Assembly: GCF_000160775.2 (NCBI RefSeq)
Contig: NZ_CM001024.1
Coordinates: 471,016-535,015 of the forward strand
DNA: 64,000 nucleotides
Reading direction: 5' to 3'
From: Aeromicrobium marinum DSM 15272
GTDB lineage: Bacteria > Actinomycetota > Actinomycetes > Propionibacteriales > Nocardioidaceae
Translations under genes and position numbers: made by a program
Part shown: in pieces, positions 1 through 8,169 of the stretch
Numbering within the stretch: the first letter of the stretch is position 1
Layout of the letters: each line of letters begins with the position of its first letter
Notes under the pieces: generated by a model
Databases searched by the model: none
Seen by the model: the letters and a program-made list of their open reading frames with translations, nothing else
Told to the model about the DNA's origin: nothing

Positions 1-1358
1 TTGGTGCCGGCGAACGAGACACCCCGGGCGAACACGCCGGGACCCATCAGCACCTGTTCGGTGAGCAGCTGGGGGTTGAAGTAGCCCGTCTGTGGTCCGA
101 ACACCGCCAGCGGCCGACCGGTCGACGTCGCGTCGGCGCCGATCACCAGGGCGTTGCTCGTGCCGACCGTGCCGAACAGGCTGCTCAGGTCGATGGTGCC
201 GGACGGCGTGTCGACCTCGGCAGGGACACCGGTCAGCCCGAGCTTGAGGGCGTCGACCAGCGTCTGCAGCGGGCTGGTCGCGCCGGCGTCGTCGCCGGTG
301 CCGGTGCCCATGGGTCCGTCCAGGTCCGGCAGGGCGACCCCCGGCTTGGTGGGGTCGAACGGTGCGGTGTCGTAGGGGAACGACGTGGTGGCGGTGGTCG
401 GTGCCTCGGGGTCGTTCTTGCCTCGCAGCGCGGCGAAGATCGTGTCGGCCTCGGCGGTGCCGAACTTCTCGACCAGCTGGGCGTAGTAGGTGGCGTTGGC
501 GAACTCCGCGCCACCGCCCTTGCCGAAGATGCCGCCCACCAGGGAGGCCACGTAGGTCAGGTCCGCCCGGGTCCACTTGGTTGGCTTCTTCTGCAGGGCC
601 AGGTACTCGGCCGGGCAGGTGGGCCCGACGGGCAGCAGCAGGAGGCACATCTTGGACTGCGCCGCGTTGATCCCGGCGAGGTACGCGTCGGCTCCGCGCA
701 GCAGCCGCTCACCCTCGGCCCCGTTCTCGTCGGCGATGACCTGCAGCTGGTCGGCCGCCTCCTGGGGCGTGTAGTAGGCGGAGCGGACCTGGGCGCGGTC
801 CATCGCGATGTTGCCGGGGGTGCCGCCGACGAACTCGGCACCACGACCGGCGCCGAGGTGGCGCAGGGCGTCCATCAGGAACATCCGGTCCTGCGTGGCG
901 GCGAAGCCGGCGCCGAACATCGTGTCCTCGTACGTCTTGCCGGTGATGTAGGGGACGCCGAACGAGTCACGCACGATGGTGACGCCGGCGCGGGGCTTCT
1001 CGGTGCTGACGACCCGGTCGGGCACGAAGCCGGAGCGCTTGTAGTCACGGTCGATGACGTCGTCGGTGATCTCGCCGGGCCGGTAGGTCGCGAGGTCGTC
1101 GTACATCTCGAGCTGGTCGGCGTAGTTGCGAGGGGCGTTCTGCCCGTCGACCGCCGTGAGCCCGAACCCGGTCAGCACCTGGGCCAGCTGCAGCGCGTTG
1201 ATCGACCCCCGTTGGCCGGCCGGGACGACGCTGCGCACCTCGCCGTACTCGTCGGCGGTGGCGGGCGAGGGGATGCTCGGCGTCGCGGCCGCGACGGGCA
1301 TCAGCAGCCCTCCCAGGGCGATCGCGCTGACGGCGGTGACGAGGCTGGCACGGCGCAC
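1..1358 (-). CDS. penicillin acylase family protein (N-terminal part)
   Basis: Secreted Ntn-hydrolase of the penicillin amidase family, which cleaves amide bonds in acylated compounds such as beta-lactam side chains or N-acyl homoserine lactones. The frame is open for 452 codons and leaves the window at base 1, so the C-terminal part is missing. GTG at 1356-1358 follows an AAGGAG ribosome site and gives a signal peptide (about residues 1-25, RRASLV...PVAAA). The family motif SNALVIGADAT starts at Ser401, the expected autocatalytic beta-chain N-terminus; GFAATQDRMFLMDALRHL is the usual alpha-chain motif. The substrate cannot be told from sequence. Confidence 0.85.
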   Translation of the reverse strand, partial: MRRASLVTAVSAIALGGLLMPVAAATPSIPSPATADEYGEVRSVVPAGQRGSINALQLAQVLTGFGLTAVDGQNAPRNYADQLEMYDDLATYRPGEITDDVIDRDYKRSGFVPDRVVSTEKPRAGVTIVRDSFGVPYITGKTYEDTMFGAGFAATQDRMFLMDALRHLGAGRGAEFVGGTPGNIAMDRAQVRSAYYTPQEAADQLQVIADENGAEGERLLRGADAYLAGINAAQSKMCLLLLPVGPTCPAEYLALQKKPTKWTRADLTYVASLVGGIFGKGGGAEFANATYYAQLVEKFGTAEADTIFAALRGKNDPEAPTTATTSFPYDTAPFDPTKPGVALPDLDGPMGTGTGDDAGATSPLQTLVDALKLGLTGVPAEVDTPSGTIDLSSLFGTVGTSNALVIGADATSTGRPLAVFGPQTGYFNPQLLTEQVLMGPGVFARGVSFAGT

Positions 1359-1478
1359 GGGCGCTCCTTGACGTTGACCTGCAGAGGGTGTCGCAGGTCA
1401 CAACGAGCCGACCGACCGCGGGGTTACACCTCGGCGGTTCATGCCCTACGGGGTCGCCGCGGACGATAGACATGTCCC

Positions 1479-3005
1479 GTGACTTCCCGCAGCCGGCGCT
1501 CCCGCATCCAGCGGTACGTCCGCCGCATGTCGATCGTGTGGCGGATGCGGGTCGTGATGTTCTTCGGCCTGGTCATGACCAGCGTCCTCGGCGCCGTCAT
1601 CGTGTACGCGGTGGCGGCCTTCGTCGTGCCGCTGCCGATCCCCGAGGACGAGGAGCTGGCGCTGGAGAACCTGGTGCTGACGGCACTGGTCGTGCCGGTC
1701 CTGGTGGTCATCGGTGTGCTCCGCGGGATCCGGATCCTCGGCCCGGCCGTGCGGTGGGTCCGGGACGAGCGCGAACCGACGCCGGCCGAGCAGCGGACCC
1801 TCCTGAACGTGCCGCGTCGGATGTTCTTCCTGCACGCTGCGCTCTGGATCGGCGCGGCGCTGTTCTTCTCGGCGTTCAACGCCCTCACCTCCATCCAGCT
1901 CGGGATCACCGTCGTGCAGGTGGTCAGCCTGGCCGGCGTCACCGTGTCGTCGATCGCGTACCTGGTGGCCGAGCGGGTTCTGCGGCCGTTGGCGCGGCGG
2001 GCGCTCGCCTCGGGGGTGCCCGACGGCATGCGGGTGCGCTCGGTGGCCGGCCGGACGATGTTCGCCTGGGTGCTGGGCACTGGGGTGTCCGTGGCGGGGC
2101 TGACGATCCTCGGGATCGTCTCGCTGGTGCGCCAGGAGAACGTGACGGTCACCCAGCTGGCCGTCACGATGGTGGTCGTGGGGGGCATCGGGTTCACCGT
2201 CGGTGGCCTCACGACCCTGGCCGCGGCCAAGGCCAGCTCCGACCCGATCCGCCAGATGCGCAAGGCTCTCGCCCGGGTCGAGGGTGGCGACCTGGACGTC
2301 GTCGTCGACATCGACGACGGCACCGAGATCGGCATGCTGCAGGCCGGCTTCAACGAGATGGTCACGGGCCTGCGGGAGCGTGAACAGATCCGTGACCTGT
2401 TCGGTCGTCACGTCGGCGACGACGTCGCTCGGGCCGCTCTGGGCGGCGGGGTCGAGCTGGGTGGCGAGACCCGTCACGTCGCCGTGCTGTTCGTCGACGT
2501 CATCGGATCCACCACCCTGGCCACCGAGCGGCCGCCGGACGAGGTCGTGTCGTTGCTGAACCAGTTCTTCAGCGTGGTCATCGAGGTGGTGCACGACCAC
2601 GACGGCTGGATCAACAAGTTCGAGGGCGACGCGGCGCTGGCCATCTGGAACGCGCCGGTGGAGGTCGCCGACCTCGAGGCCAAGGTGCTGCGCGCGGCCC
2701 GGGTGCTGGGGGAGCGGCTCGCGGCGGAGGTCACCGGCCTGACCGCCGGCATCGGGGTGTCGGCCGGCACGGCCGTGGCCGGCAACGTCGGGGCGGCCGA
2801 ACGCTACGAGTACACGGTCATCGGCGACCCGGTCAACGAGGCGGCGCGCCTGATGGACCACGCGAAGTCGACGACGCGCAAGGTCGTCGCCCGTGCCTCG
2901 CTGCTCGACGCCGCGGGCGACGAGGCGCAGCACTGGGAGCAGCTCGAGCCGTTCGTGGCCCGCGGTCGCTCCACCCCCACGCCGGTCGCCACCCCCCGGG
3001 ACTGA
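1479..3005 (+). CDS. membrane adenylate cyclase, class III, with HAMP domain
   Basis: 508-residue integral membrane cyclase that should make cAMP. There are about six TM segments (within residues 24-245), then a HAMP linker (about 245-300) and a class III catalytic domain (about 330-480). Visible catalytic residues are metal-binding Asp340 (LFVDVIGST) and Asp384, adenine-specifying Lys380 (NKFEGD) and Asp450, and transition-state Asn453 and Arg457 (VIGDPVNEAAR). All are canonical, so it is probably active. The arrangement resembles mycobacterial Rv1318c/Rv3645-type cyclases. GTG at 1479 lies just after a GATAGACAT -10-like sequence, which suggests a short or absent leader. Confidence 0.9.
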   Translation: MTSRSRRSRIQRYVRRMSIVWRMRVVMFFGLVMTSVLGAVIVYAVAAFVVPLPIPEDEELALENLVLTALVVPVLVVIGVLRGIRILGPAVRWVRDEREPTPAEQRTLLNVPRRMFFLHAALWIGAALFFSAFNALTSIQLGITVVQVVSLAGVTVSSIAYLVAERVLRPLARRALASGVPDGMRVRSVAGRTMFAWVLGTGVSVAGLTILGIVSLVRQENVTVTQLAVTMVVVGGIGFTVGGLTTLAAAKASSDPIRQMRKALARVEGGDLDVVVDIDDGTEIGMLQAGFNEMVTGLREREQIRDLFGRHVGDDVARAALGGGVELGGETRHVAVLFVDVIGSTTLATERPPDEVVSLLNQFFSVVIEVVHDHDGWINKFEGDAALAIWNAPVEVADLEAKVLRAARVLGERLAAEVTGLTAGIGVSAGTAVAGNVGAAERYEYTVIGDPVNEAARLMDHAKSTTRKVVARASLLDAAGDEAQHWEQLEPFVARGRSTPTPVATPRD

Positions 3006-3040
3006 CGCGTCAGGCCGGCCGGGCGGGGTACGTCCCCTGC

Positions 3041-3565
3041 ATGTGGTTCGATGCGTGGTCCCAGATCGTGCGGGTGCTCCTGGTGGGCACGGCCACCTAC
3101 GCGAGCCTGCTGGTGCTGCTGCGCATCTCGGGCAAGCGCACCCTGGCCAAGCTCAACGCCTTCGACCTGGTCGCCACGGTGGCGCTCGGGTCGACGCTGG
3201 CGACGGTGCTGCTGACCAGCGACGTGGCGTGGGCCGAGGGGGTGGTCGCGCTGGCGCTGCTGATCGGTCTGCAGTTCGTGGTGGCAGCCCTGTCGGCATG
3301 GCTGCCCGGCGGTCACCACGTGCTCACGTCGCCGCCGACGGTCCTGCTGCGCGACGGCCGGCTGGACGAGGCCGCCGCCCGTCGGGCCCGGATCGCCCCC
3401 GCCGAGATCCGCCAGGCCGTGCGCAGCAGCGGGCAGGGTGACCTGACGGCCGTCGCCGCAGTCGTGCTGGAGACCGACGGGTCGATGAGCGTCGTGCCCA
3501 GGTCGGCGGCCGGGGACCTCTCGGCCCTGGATGACGTCCCCGGCCGGCGGACCGACCCCGTGTAG
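3041..3565 (+). CDS. DUF421 (YetF/YcaP-like) membrane protein
   Basis: 174 residues. About three hydrophobic N-terminal helices are followed by a soluble domain. The segment LLRISGKRTLAKLNAFDLV is the hallmark of the DUF421 family, and TVLLRDGRLDEAAARRARI is its usual cytoplasmic part. Function is unknown; relatives in Bacillus (YetF) have been tied to spore or germination traits and are membrane bound. It follows the cyclase by 35 nt on the same strand and may be co-transcribed. Confidence 0.82.
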   Translation: MWFDAWSQIVRVLLVGTATYASLLVLLRISGKRTLAKLNAFDLVATVALGSTLATVLLTSDVAWAEGVVALALLIGLQFVVAALSAWLPGGHHVLTSPPTVLLRDGRLDEAAARRARIAPAEIRQAVRSSGQGDLTAVAAVVLETDGSMSVVPRSAAGDLSALDDVPGRRTDPV

Positions 3566-3620
3566 GCCCGCGCCGGCCGGGTACGCCGTCCTCGAACGAG
3601 TCCATCGCAGAGGAGGAACC

Positions 3621-4220
3621 ATGGCGGACGCGGCGAGCGAGCAGGGAACAGGTCACGACGACATGGCCATGTACGGGCGGTTCGCCGGCATGATCACGAC
3701 CTCGACACTGGTCATGTTCGGCCTGACCTACACGAACGTGTTCGACCTCGGGCACTCCCACGTGAGCGAGGAGCGCGTCTACATGGCGCTGCTGATGGGC
3801 TCGGCGATGGCGATCATCATGCTCGGGTTCATGTGGGGCACCATGTACCGCCGCGTGCGGGTCAATGTCGCGATCGTCGCCGGTGCCCTGGTGGTGGGCT
3901 CCGGGGCGCTGGCGCTGTCGCAGAGCCAGGTGCTCGTGGAGGACGGCGCCTACCTGCGGGGGATGATCCCGCACCACTCGATCGCGATCCTCACCAGCGA
4001 GCGGGCCGGTCTGGAGGACCTGCGGGTGCAGGAGCTGGCGGCCGGGATCAGCGCGACCCAGGTCGAGGAGATCGCGGAGATGGAGTGGTTGCTCGACGAC
4101 ATCGCCGAGAACGGTCCCGCCACCAGCGAGGCGGAGGCCGAGCAGCGGCCGGTGCCGGACTTCGCCGGCACGCCCGCGGGCTCCGGGTGGTGGCCGGGCG
4201 CCTGGGTCCCCGACCGCTGA
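3621..4220 (+). CDS. DUF305-type membrane protein
   Basis: 199 residues. ATG at 3621 has a strong AGGAGGA site. Three TM segments (about residues 20-40, 55-75, 82-100) precede a helical domain with the DUF305 signature GMIPHHSIAILTSERA and an EIAEMEWLLDDI helix. DUF305/CopM-like domains are often linked to copper or other metal handling through Met/His residues, but only MIPHH is present here, so a metal role is only a guess. The Met-rich third helix (MLGFMWGTMYRR) is notable. The end lies 65 nt upstream of the ECF-type promoter at 4286. Confidence 0.75.
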   Translation: MADAASEQGTGHDDMAMYGRFAGMITTSTLVMFGLTYTNVFDLGHSHVSEERVYMALLMGSAMAIIMLGFMWGTMYRRVRVNVAIVAGALVVGSGALALSQSQVLVEDGAYLRGMIPHHSIAILTSERAGLEDLRVQELAAGISATQVEEIAEMEWLLDDIAENGPATSEAEAEQRPVPDFAGTPAGSGWWPGAWVPDR

Positions 4221-4251
4221 GCGGGCCGCCAGGTCTCGCCGCAAGAGCCCG

Positions 4252-4290
4252 GGAAAAGGTCTCCGGAAAAAGTCTCCCGAAAAAGTGTCA
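4252..4290 (+). repeat. three 13-bp tandem repeats upstream of the 4364 gene
   Basis: GGAAAAGGTCTCC (4252-4264), GGAAAAAGTCTCC (4265-4277) and CGAAAAAGTGTCA (4278-4290) are tandem 13-bp units. The third runs into the -35 element of the adjoining ECF-type promoter. The A-tract in each unit stands out in this GC-rich DNA and could serve as an UP-like element or a phased activator site (inference). Confidence 0.7.
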
Positions 4291-4318
4291 GGTCCGGCCC
4301 GGTCCGGTGCTCCTACCC
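4286..4318 (+). promoter_or_regulatory. ECF-type promoter A for the 4364 secreted protein
   Basis: TGTCAGGT (4286-4293), a 16-nt spacer, then CTCCTACCC (4310-4318). The same two blocks at the same spacing lie upstream of the paralog (10193-10225) and the sortase (11783-11815). Transcription would start near 4325 and leave a leader of about 40 nt with an ACAGGAG ribosome site. Confidence 0.7.
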
Positions 4319-4363
4319 GTGAGCACCGAGAACCACCCACCCGCACCGACACAGGAGATCACC

Positions 4364-4906
4364 ATGAACCGCACCCTCACCCGCCTCGTCCTGGCCGCCC
4401 CGCTGGCCACCGCCGCGTTCGCCGCGTCCACCGTGGCCGCGACCGCCGGACCCGGCATCGACCCGGGCTTCTCGATCGTCCAGCCCGGCCCGGTCGACCC
4501 GGACCCCCAGCCGCAGCCGCAGGGCCCCGGCGACATCGCGCAGCCCCAGCCGGGCCCGGTCGACCCGCACCCCCAGCCGCAGCCGCAGGGCCCCGGCGAC
4601 CTGACCGCTCCGATCCCCGGCCCGGACGACCCGAAGCCGCAGGGTCCGGACGACCTGACCAGCAACCCGGGCTGCACGACGCCCGGCGCCGCTTGCGACG
4701 AGCCCGAGGAGACCCCCGAGACCCCCGAGGACACTCCGGACTCCTCGACCGGCACGGAGATCCCGAAGCCGACCCGGATCGATGCCGGCGCCCTCGGTGC
4801 CGACACCGGGGACGACAGCCTCACCTGGCTGCTGGTCGGCGGCACCGTGGTCGCCCTCGGCGGTGGAGCCGTGGCCGGCCGGGCCCTGCACCGCCGCGTC
4901 GGCTGA
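4364..4906 (+). CDS. secreted Pro-rich protein with C-terminal membrane anchor (paralog 1)
   Basis: 180 residues, family not known to me. Signal peptide at 1-28 (AAPLATAAFAASTVAATAGPG); then a low-complexity region (35-100) with repeats of QPGPVDPDPQPQPQGPGD; a Cys pair spaced six apart (C104, C111, CTTPGAAC); an acidic Thr/Glu/Pro linker; PTRIDAG at 136-142; a TM segment at 153-172; and a basic end RALHRRVG. The anchor layout looks like a sortase substrate but has no LPxTG. ATG 4364 is set by the ACAGGAG site. The paralog at 9560-10156 shares signal peptide, repeats, Cys pair, PTRIDAG and anchor. Probably a cell-surface protein controlled by the ECF sigma at 11828-13444. Confidence 0.85.
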   Translation: MNRTLTRLVLAAPLATAAFAASTVAATAGPGIDPGFSIVQPGPVDPDPQPQPQGPGDIAQPQPGPVDPHPQPQPQGPGDLTAPIPGPDDPKPQGPDDLTSNPGCTTPGAACDEPEETPETPEDTPDSSTGTEIPKPTRIDAGALGADTGDDSLTWLLVGGTVVALGGGAVAGRALHRRVG

Positions 4907-4924
4907 CCCCCACGCCCTCTCGGG

Positions 4925-4966
4925 GCGGCCCGCCCCCACGTCCAGCCGGACGTGGGGGCGGGCCGC
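4925..4966. terminator. strong hairpin between convergent genes
   Basis: 19-bp perfect stem (4925-4943 with 4948-4966) and loop AGCC. No T-tract, as is common in actinobacteria. It lies between the convergent 4364 gene and the Tad operon end and can serve both. Confidence 0.8.
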
Positions 4967-4974
4967 GTGTGTGC

Positions 4975-5379
4975 TCAGGGCGACGGCCGCAGCTGCGACG
5001 TCGCCTCGCTGACGATGGTCGTGGTCTGCGGGAACCCCGGCGGGGCAAGGGCGAGGTCGACCGTGTGCTCGAGGCGGACCGTGACCGTGTCGGCGTCGGT
5101 CGTCACCCGGACCACCTCGGGTGGCGTGCCGCTGGCGGCGACGTGGTCGAGCGCGTTGCGTCGCGCCGCGGCCGGGTCGACCCGCACGATGCCGCTGCCG
5201 TAGAACGCCGCGCTGTCGAGTCCGTCGGCCGCGGCCAGCGCGGCCCCGTCGGCCAGGGCGTTCAGACGCTGGCGCTCCAGGAAGGCGGCCGAGGCGTTCA
5301 CGACGACCGTCATCAGCAGTCCGAGCACCAGGAAGAAGCCCACCGTCAGGACGGTGATCTGGCCGTCCTCACGTCTCAC
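4975..5379 (-). CDS. Tad locus pseudopilin/TadG-like protein
   Basis: 134 residues. The start MRREDGQITVLTVGFFLVLGLLMTVVVNASAAFL is a short basic leader and a single hydrophobic helix, as in TadE/TadG minor pilins; the next segment LADGAALAAADG is typical of TadG-like and helicase/secretion neighbourhood proteins of actinobacteria. The rest is a small extracytoplasmic domain. It overlaps the preceding tadE-like gene by 4 nt (ATGA) and is the last gene of the Tad operon. Likely a minor pilin or pilus-assembly factor at the cell surface. Confidence 0.75.
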   Translation of the reverse strand: MRREDGQITVLTVGFFLVLGLLMTVVVNASAAFLERQRLNALADGAALAAADGLDSAAFYGSGIVRVDPAAARRNALDHVAASGTPPEVVRVTTDADTVTVRLEHTVDLALAPPGFPQTTTIVSEATSQLRPSP

Positions 5380-5810
5380 CGCCCCTCCCGGTAGGTGCCG
5401 TAGGTCTCGGTGTGCGTGCTGTCGACGGTGATCGCGCCCACCTGGTCGCCCAGGACCGCCGGCGTCAGCGGCAGGGGCTGGGTCGTGCGCACCAGCACCC
5501 GCACCTTCGAGCCCGGGGCCAGACAGTCGGCCGTCGACGGCAGGCAGGCGATGGTGACGGTCGCCGCAGGGAGCCCGTGGTCGTCCAGGGCCAGCTGTGC
5601 GGCCGTCCGCGCGCGCCGCTCGGCGGTCACGACGTCGGGAGACCGGACGAAGGCCTGCGCAGCGGACTGGCTGGCCGCCGACACCCCGTAGGCGGCCCGC
5701 TGGGTGTCGAACACCGCGACCATCACGTAGACGAGGGGCACGAGCAGCAGCAGGGTGAGCCAGATGAACTCGATGGTGGCCGAGCCGCGCTCCCGGCGGG
5801 CGGCGATCAC
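5376..5810 (-). CDS. TadE-like minor pilin
   Basis: 144 residues. N-terminus RRERGSATIEFIWLTLLLLVPLVYVMVAVFDTQRAAY matches the TadE family (basic, then G-S-x-x-x-E-F, then one TM helix). The E/F after the short leader is the usual pseudopilin processing context. The C-terminal domain carries two Cys (ACLPSTADCLAPG) that may form a disulfide outside the membrane. The gene overlaps both neighbours by 4 nt, so translation is coupled within the Tad operon. Confidence 0.82.
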   Translation of the reverse strand: MIAARRERGSATIEFIWLTLLLLVPLVYVMVAVFDTQRAAYGVSAASQSAAQAFVRSPDVVTAERRARTAAQLALDDHGLPAATVTIACLPSTADCLAPGSKVRVLVRTTQPLPLTPAVLGDQVGAITVDSTHTETYGTYREGR

Positions 5811-6196
5811 GGCGCCACCTCGCGGACGGCGTGGCCCCGCACGGTGAGGGGAACGGTCGGTCCGAACAGCCCGAGGGCCGGCACCCGGGTCCGGACGACC
5901 ACCTCGGTGGCCGGGATGCCGCTGCGCACGGTGGTCGACGCTGTGACGTCGTCGGCGTAGCGGTCGGCCAGGGTCGCTCGAATCATCTGGCGGGTGCGCT
6001 CGGCCCCGATCTCGGGGGTGGATCCGAGCGGCGCCGCCGCCCGAGCGCCCTCGGCGGCAGCCGCCGTGGCGGTGTTGCGGACGTGCAGCACCAGGCCCAC
6101 CTGGGCGATGCCGAGCACGAGCGGCACCAGCAGCAGCGTGACCAGGACGAAGTCCACGACGGCGGACCCGGCCTCCGCCCGCTCCGACCCGGCCAT
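5807..6196 (-). CDS. TadE-like protein
   Basis: 129 residues from ATG 6196. AEAGSAVVDFVLVTLLLVPLVLGIAQVGLVLHVRN is the TadE signature: G-S-x-x-x-D-F then a TM helix, followed by AAAEGARAA. I chose ATG 6196 rather than longer in-frame starts because the extension would run through the upstream DUF4244 gene and add an Arg/Pro-rich tail unlike the family. It begins 4 nt after the DUF4244 stop. Probably a minor pilin of the Flp-type pilus. Confidence 0.82.
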   Translation of the reverse strand: MAGSERAEAGSAVVDFVLVTLLLVPLVLGIAQVGLVLHVRNTATAAAAEGARAAAPLGSTPEIGAERTRQMIRATLADRYADDVTASTTVRSGIPATEVVVRTRVPALGLFGPTVPLTVRGHAVREVAP

Positions 6197-6200
6197 CGGG

Positions 6201-6392
6201 TCAGCCGCCGACCGCGGAGAGTGCCTGTCGCAGCATGCTGGCCAGCTGGGGGCCCGCCACGGCCGTGAGCGCGGCGACGATGCCGGCACTCATGACGGTG
6301 ATCATGACCCAGCCGGGGACGTCCCCCCGATCGTCCCGTGGCCGACCTCGGCGGTCGATTCGATCGAGGGGGTGGAGCAGGGGCAGGGACAT
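6201..6392 (-). CDS. DUF4244 protein, probable Flp-type pilin
   Basis: 63 residues, MSLPLLHPLD... with a charged N-terminal third (RIDRRGRPRDDRGDVPGW) and one long hydrophobic helix (VMITVMSAGIVAALTAVAG) ending QLASMLRQALSAVGG. This size and layout match DUF4244 proteins found in actinobacterial tad clusters, where they occupy the place of the major Flp pilin. ATG 6392 is preceded by an AAAGGAA ribosome site; a GTG five codons upstream overlaps that site and is unlikely. No prepilin peptidase gene is near, so processing must use an enzyme encoded elsewhere, or none. Confidence 0.75.
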   Translation of the reverse strand: MSLPLLHPLDRIDRRGRPRDDRGDVPGWVMITVMSAGIVAALTAVAGPQLASMLRQALSAVGG

Positions 6393-6403
6393 GGCAGTTC
6401 CTT

Positions 6404-7315
6404 TCACGATCCCGAGGTGAGGTGGAGCCCCACGAGTCCGGGGTAGAAGGCGAAGACGACGGTGACGGGAAGGATGGCGAAGACGACCGGGACCATCATG
6501 AGGACCTCGCGCCGACCGCCGGTCTCCATCAGATGGCGCCTCGCCGCCTCACGGACGTCGGCGGTCTGGGCGTGCAGGACGTCGACCACGGGTGTGCCCC
6601 GGTCGACCGCGACGGCCAGACCCTCGGCGAAGCGGGCGATGCTCGTGACCCCGGTGCGTGCGGCCAGCCGGTCGAAGGCCTGCACAATGGTCGAGCCGGT
6701 CCGGACCTCGGCGAGGACCCGCCCGAGCTCGTCCGCCAGCTCGCCGTGGGCCCGGGCCACGACCCGCTGCAGGGCTGCCGTGGGGCTCTCGCCCGCCGCC
6801 ACGGCGAGAGCGAGGAGGTCGGCGACGGCGGGGAACTCCTCGGTCATCGCCTGCTCACGACGCCGGACCTCGGCCGAGAGCCGCTGGTCGCAGACCAGCG
6901 CTCCACCGATTGCCGCGATGAGGCTGAACGCCAGGAGGGCGACGGCGCCGCTGCGACGTTCCCACCAGACCAGACCGGACAGGGAGCCGGCGGCGGCGAG
7001 GGTGCCGGCGGTCCACACCAGCTGCCGGAACCGGAACTCGTCGAGGGTGCCACCCCCGCTCGCACGGTCCAGCCGTCGCTGCACGCTCTCGCTGCTGCCG
7101 ACCAGCTCGCCGAGTCGGGACGCCACCGAGGTGAGGCCGGGGCCGAAGACGGCTCGGACGGCACCGACCGGCGGCCCCGCAGCCAGGACGGGGTGGACGT
7201 CCCTCACGTAGGGAGCGACCCGGTCGTGCAGGGAGGGTCGGCGCGACCGGACCCAGCCGGCGGCCACCAGGCAGAGGCCTGCACCCCAGAGCAGCCCGAG
7301 CACGGCGCCGTTCAT
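6404..7315 (-). CDS. Tad pilus inner-membrane platform protein TadC-like
   Basis: 303 residues with a type II secretion F domain (about residues 150-270): AMTEEFPAVADLLALAVAAGESPTAALQRV and the later LAVAVDRGTPVVDVLHAQ are typical. TM helices lie at the N-terminus (about 2-20), at about 105-145, and at the C-terminus (VPVVFAILPVTVVFAFYPGL). Together with TadB it should form the membrane platform driven by TadA. ATG 7315 overlaps the tadB end by 4 nt. Confidence 0.88.
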   Translation of the reverse strand: MNGAVLGLLWGAGLCLVAAGWVRSRRPSLHDRVAPYVRDVHPVLAAGPPVGAVRAVFGPGLTSVASRLGELVGSSESVQRRLDRASGGGTLDEFRFRQLVWTAGTLAAAGSLSGLVWWERRSGAVALLAFSLIAAIGGALVCDQRLSAEVRRREQAMTEEFPAVADLLALAVAAGESPTAALQRVVARAHGELADELGRVLAEVRTGSTIVQAFDRLAARTGVTSIARFAEGLAVAVDRGTPVVDVLHAQTADVREAARRHLMETGGRREVLMMVPVVFAILPVTVVFAFYPGLVGLHLTSGS

Positions 7316-8169
7316 GCCAGGACCCGGCGCTCGGTCGGCAGCCGTCCGATCCACGTCATCGCACGGTAGGCGCCGAGGCAGGTGGCCGCCCCGACCACGA
7401 GGATGAGTGTGCCGGTCGGCGACCCGAACCGGGCGATGACGTCGGGCTGGAGGCTCATGCTCGCCAGGACCAGCCACGGCGCGGCGACGGCCAGCCGGGC
7501 GCCGTTGACGGTCCAGGACTGACGGGACTCCAGCTCGCCACGCGTGCGCAGGTCGTCGCGCAGGTAGGCCGAGAGGGCGCGGAGCATCCGACCGAGGTCT
7601 CCGCCTCCGACGTCGCGGGCCAGGCGCAGCGACTCCACCACACGGTCGCCGACCGGGTCGGCGAGCCGGATCTTCAACAGGTCGAGCGCCTCCTCGAACC
7701 GTCCGGTGGCGCGGTAGTCGCGTCCGAAGGCCACGAAGTCGGCGCGCAGGACCTCGGGTCCACGCTCGCCCACCTGCATCACCGCCTCGGGGAGCGACAT
7801 GCCGGCGCGGACGGCGGAGGCGAGGTTGTCGACCGCGTCCGGCCACGATGCGGCGTGGTCGCGCAGTCGTCGTGCGGCCCGGCCGCGGAGCACGGCCACC
7901 GGAGCTGCGGCCGCCATCGAGGCGAAGACCAGACCGATGACCGGGACGCCCGTCGCCGCGGTCACGGCGACGAACACGACCGACCCGAGCGCGACACACA
8001 GACCGACGACGGCCCGCGGCGGGACGCCCGTGGCGCCCGCGCGGGTGAGGAGTGCAGCGAGACGTCCTCCGGTCGGACGCGTCGCGCGCCGCCGGGGCGG
8101 AGGTGACGTCCAGGCCCAGGCGACCAGCAGCAGGCCCCAGCCGAAGAACAGTCCGATCAGGGCGCCCAC
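7312..8169 (-). CDS. Tad pilus inner-membrane platform protein TadB-like
   Basis: 285 residues with a type II secretion F domain (about residues 95-225): WPDAVDNLASAVRAGMSLPEAVMQVGERGP, then ALDLLKIRLADPVGDRVVESLRLARDVGGGDLGRML. TM helices flank the domain. The gene overlaps tadA by 13 nt upstream and tadC by 4 nt downstream, so the three are translationally coupled. Platform component for Flp-type pilus assembly. Confidence 0.88.
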   Translation of the reverse strand: MGALIGLFFGWGLLLVAWAWTSPPPRRRATRPTGGRLAALLTRAGATGVPPRAVVGLCVALGSVVFVAVTAATGVPVIGLVFASMAAAAPVAVLRGRAARRLRDHAASWPDAVDNLASAVRAGMSLPEAVMQVGERGPEVLRADFVAFGRDYRATGRFEEALDLLKIRLADPVGDRVVESLRLARDVGGGDLGRMLRALSAYLRDDLRTRGELESRQSWTVNGARLAVAAPWLVLASMSLQPDVIARFGSPTGTLILVVGAATCLGAYRAMTWIGRLPTERRVLA

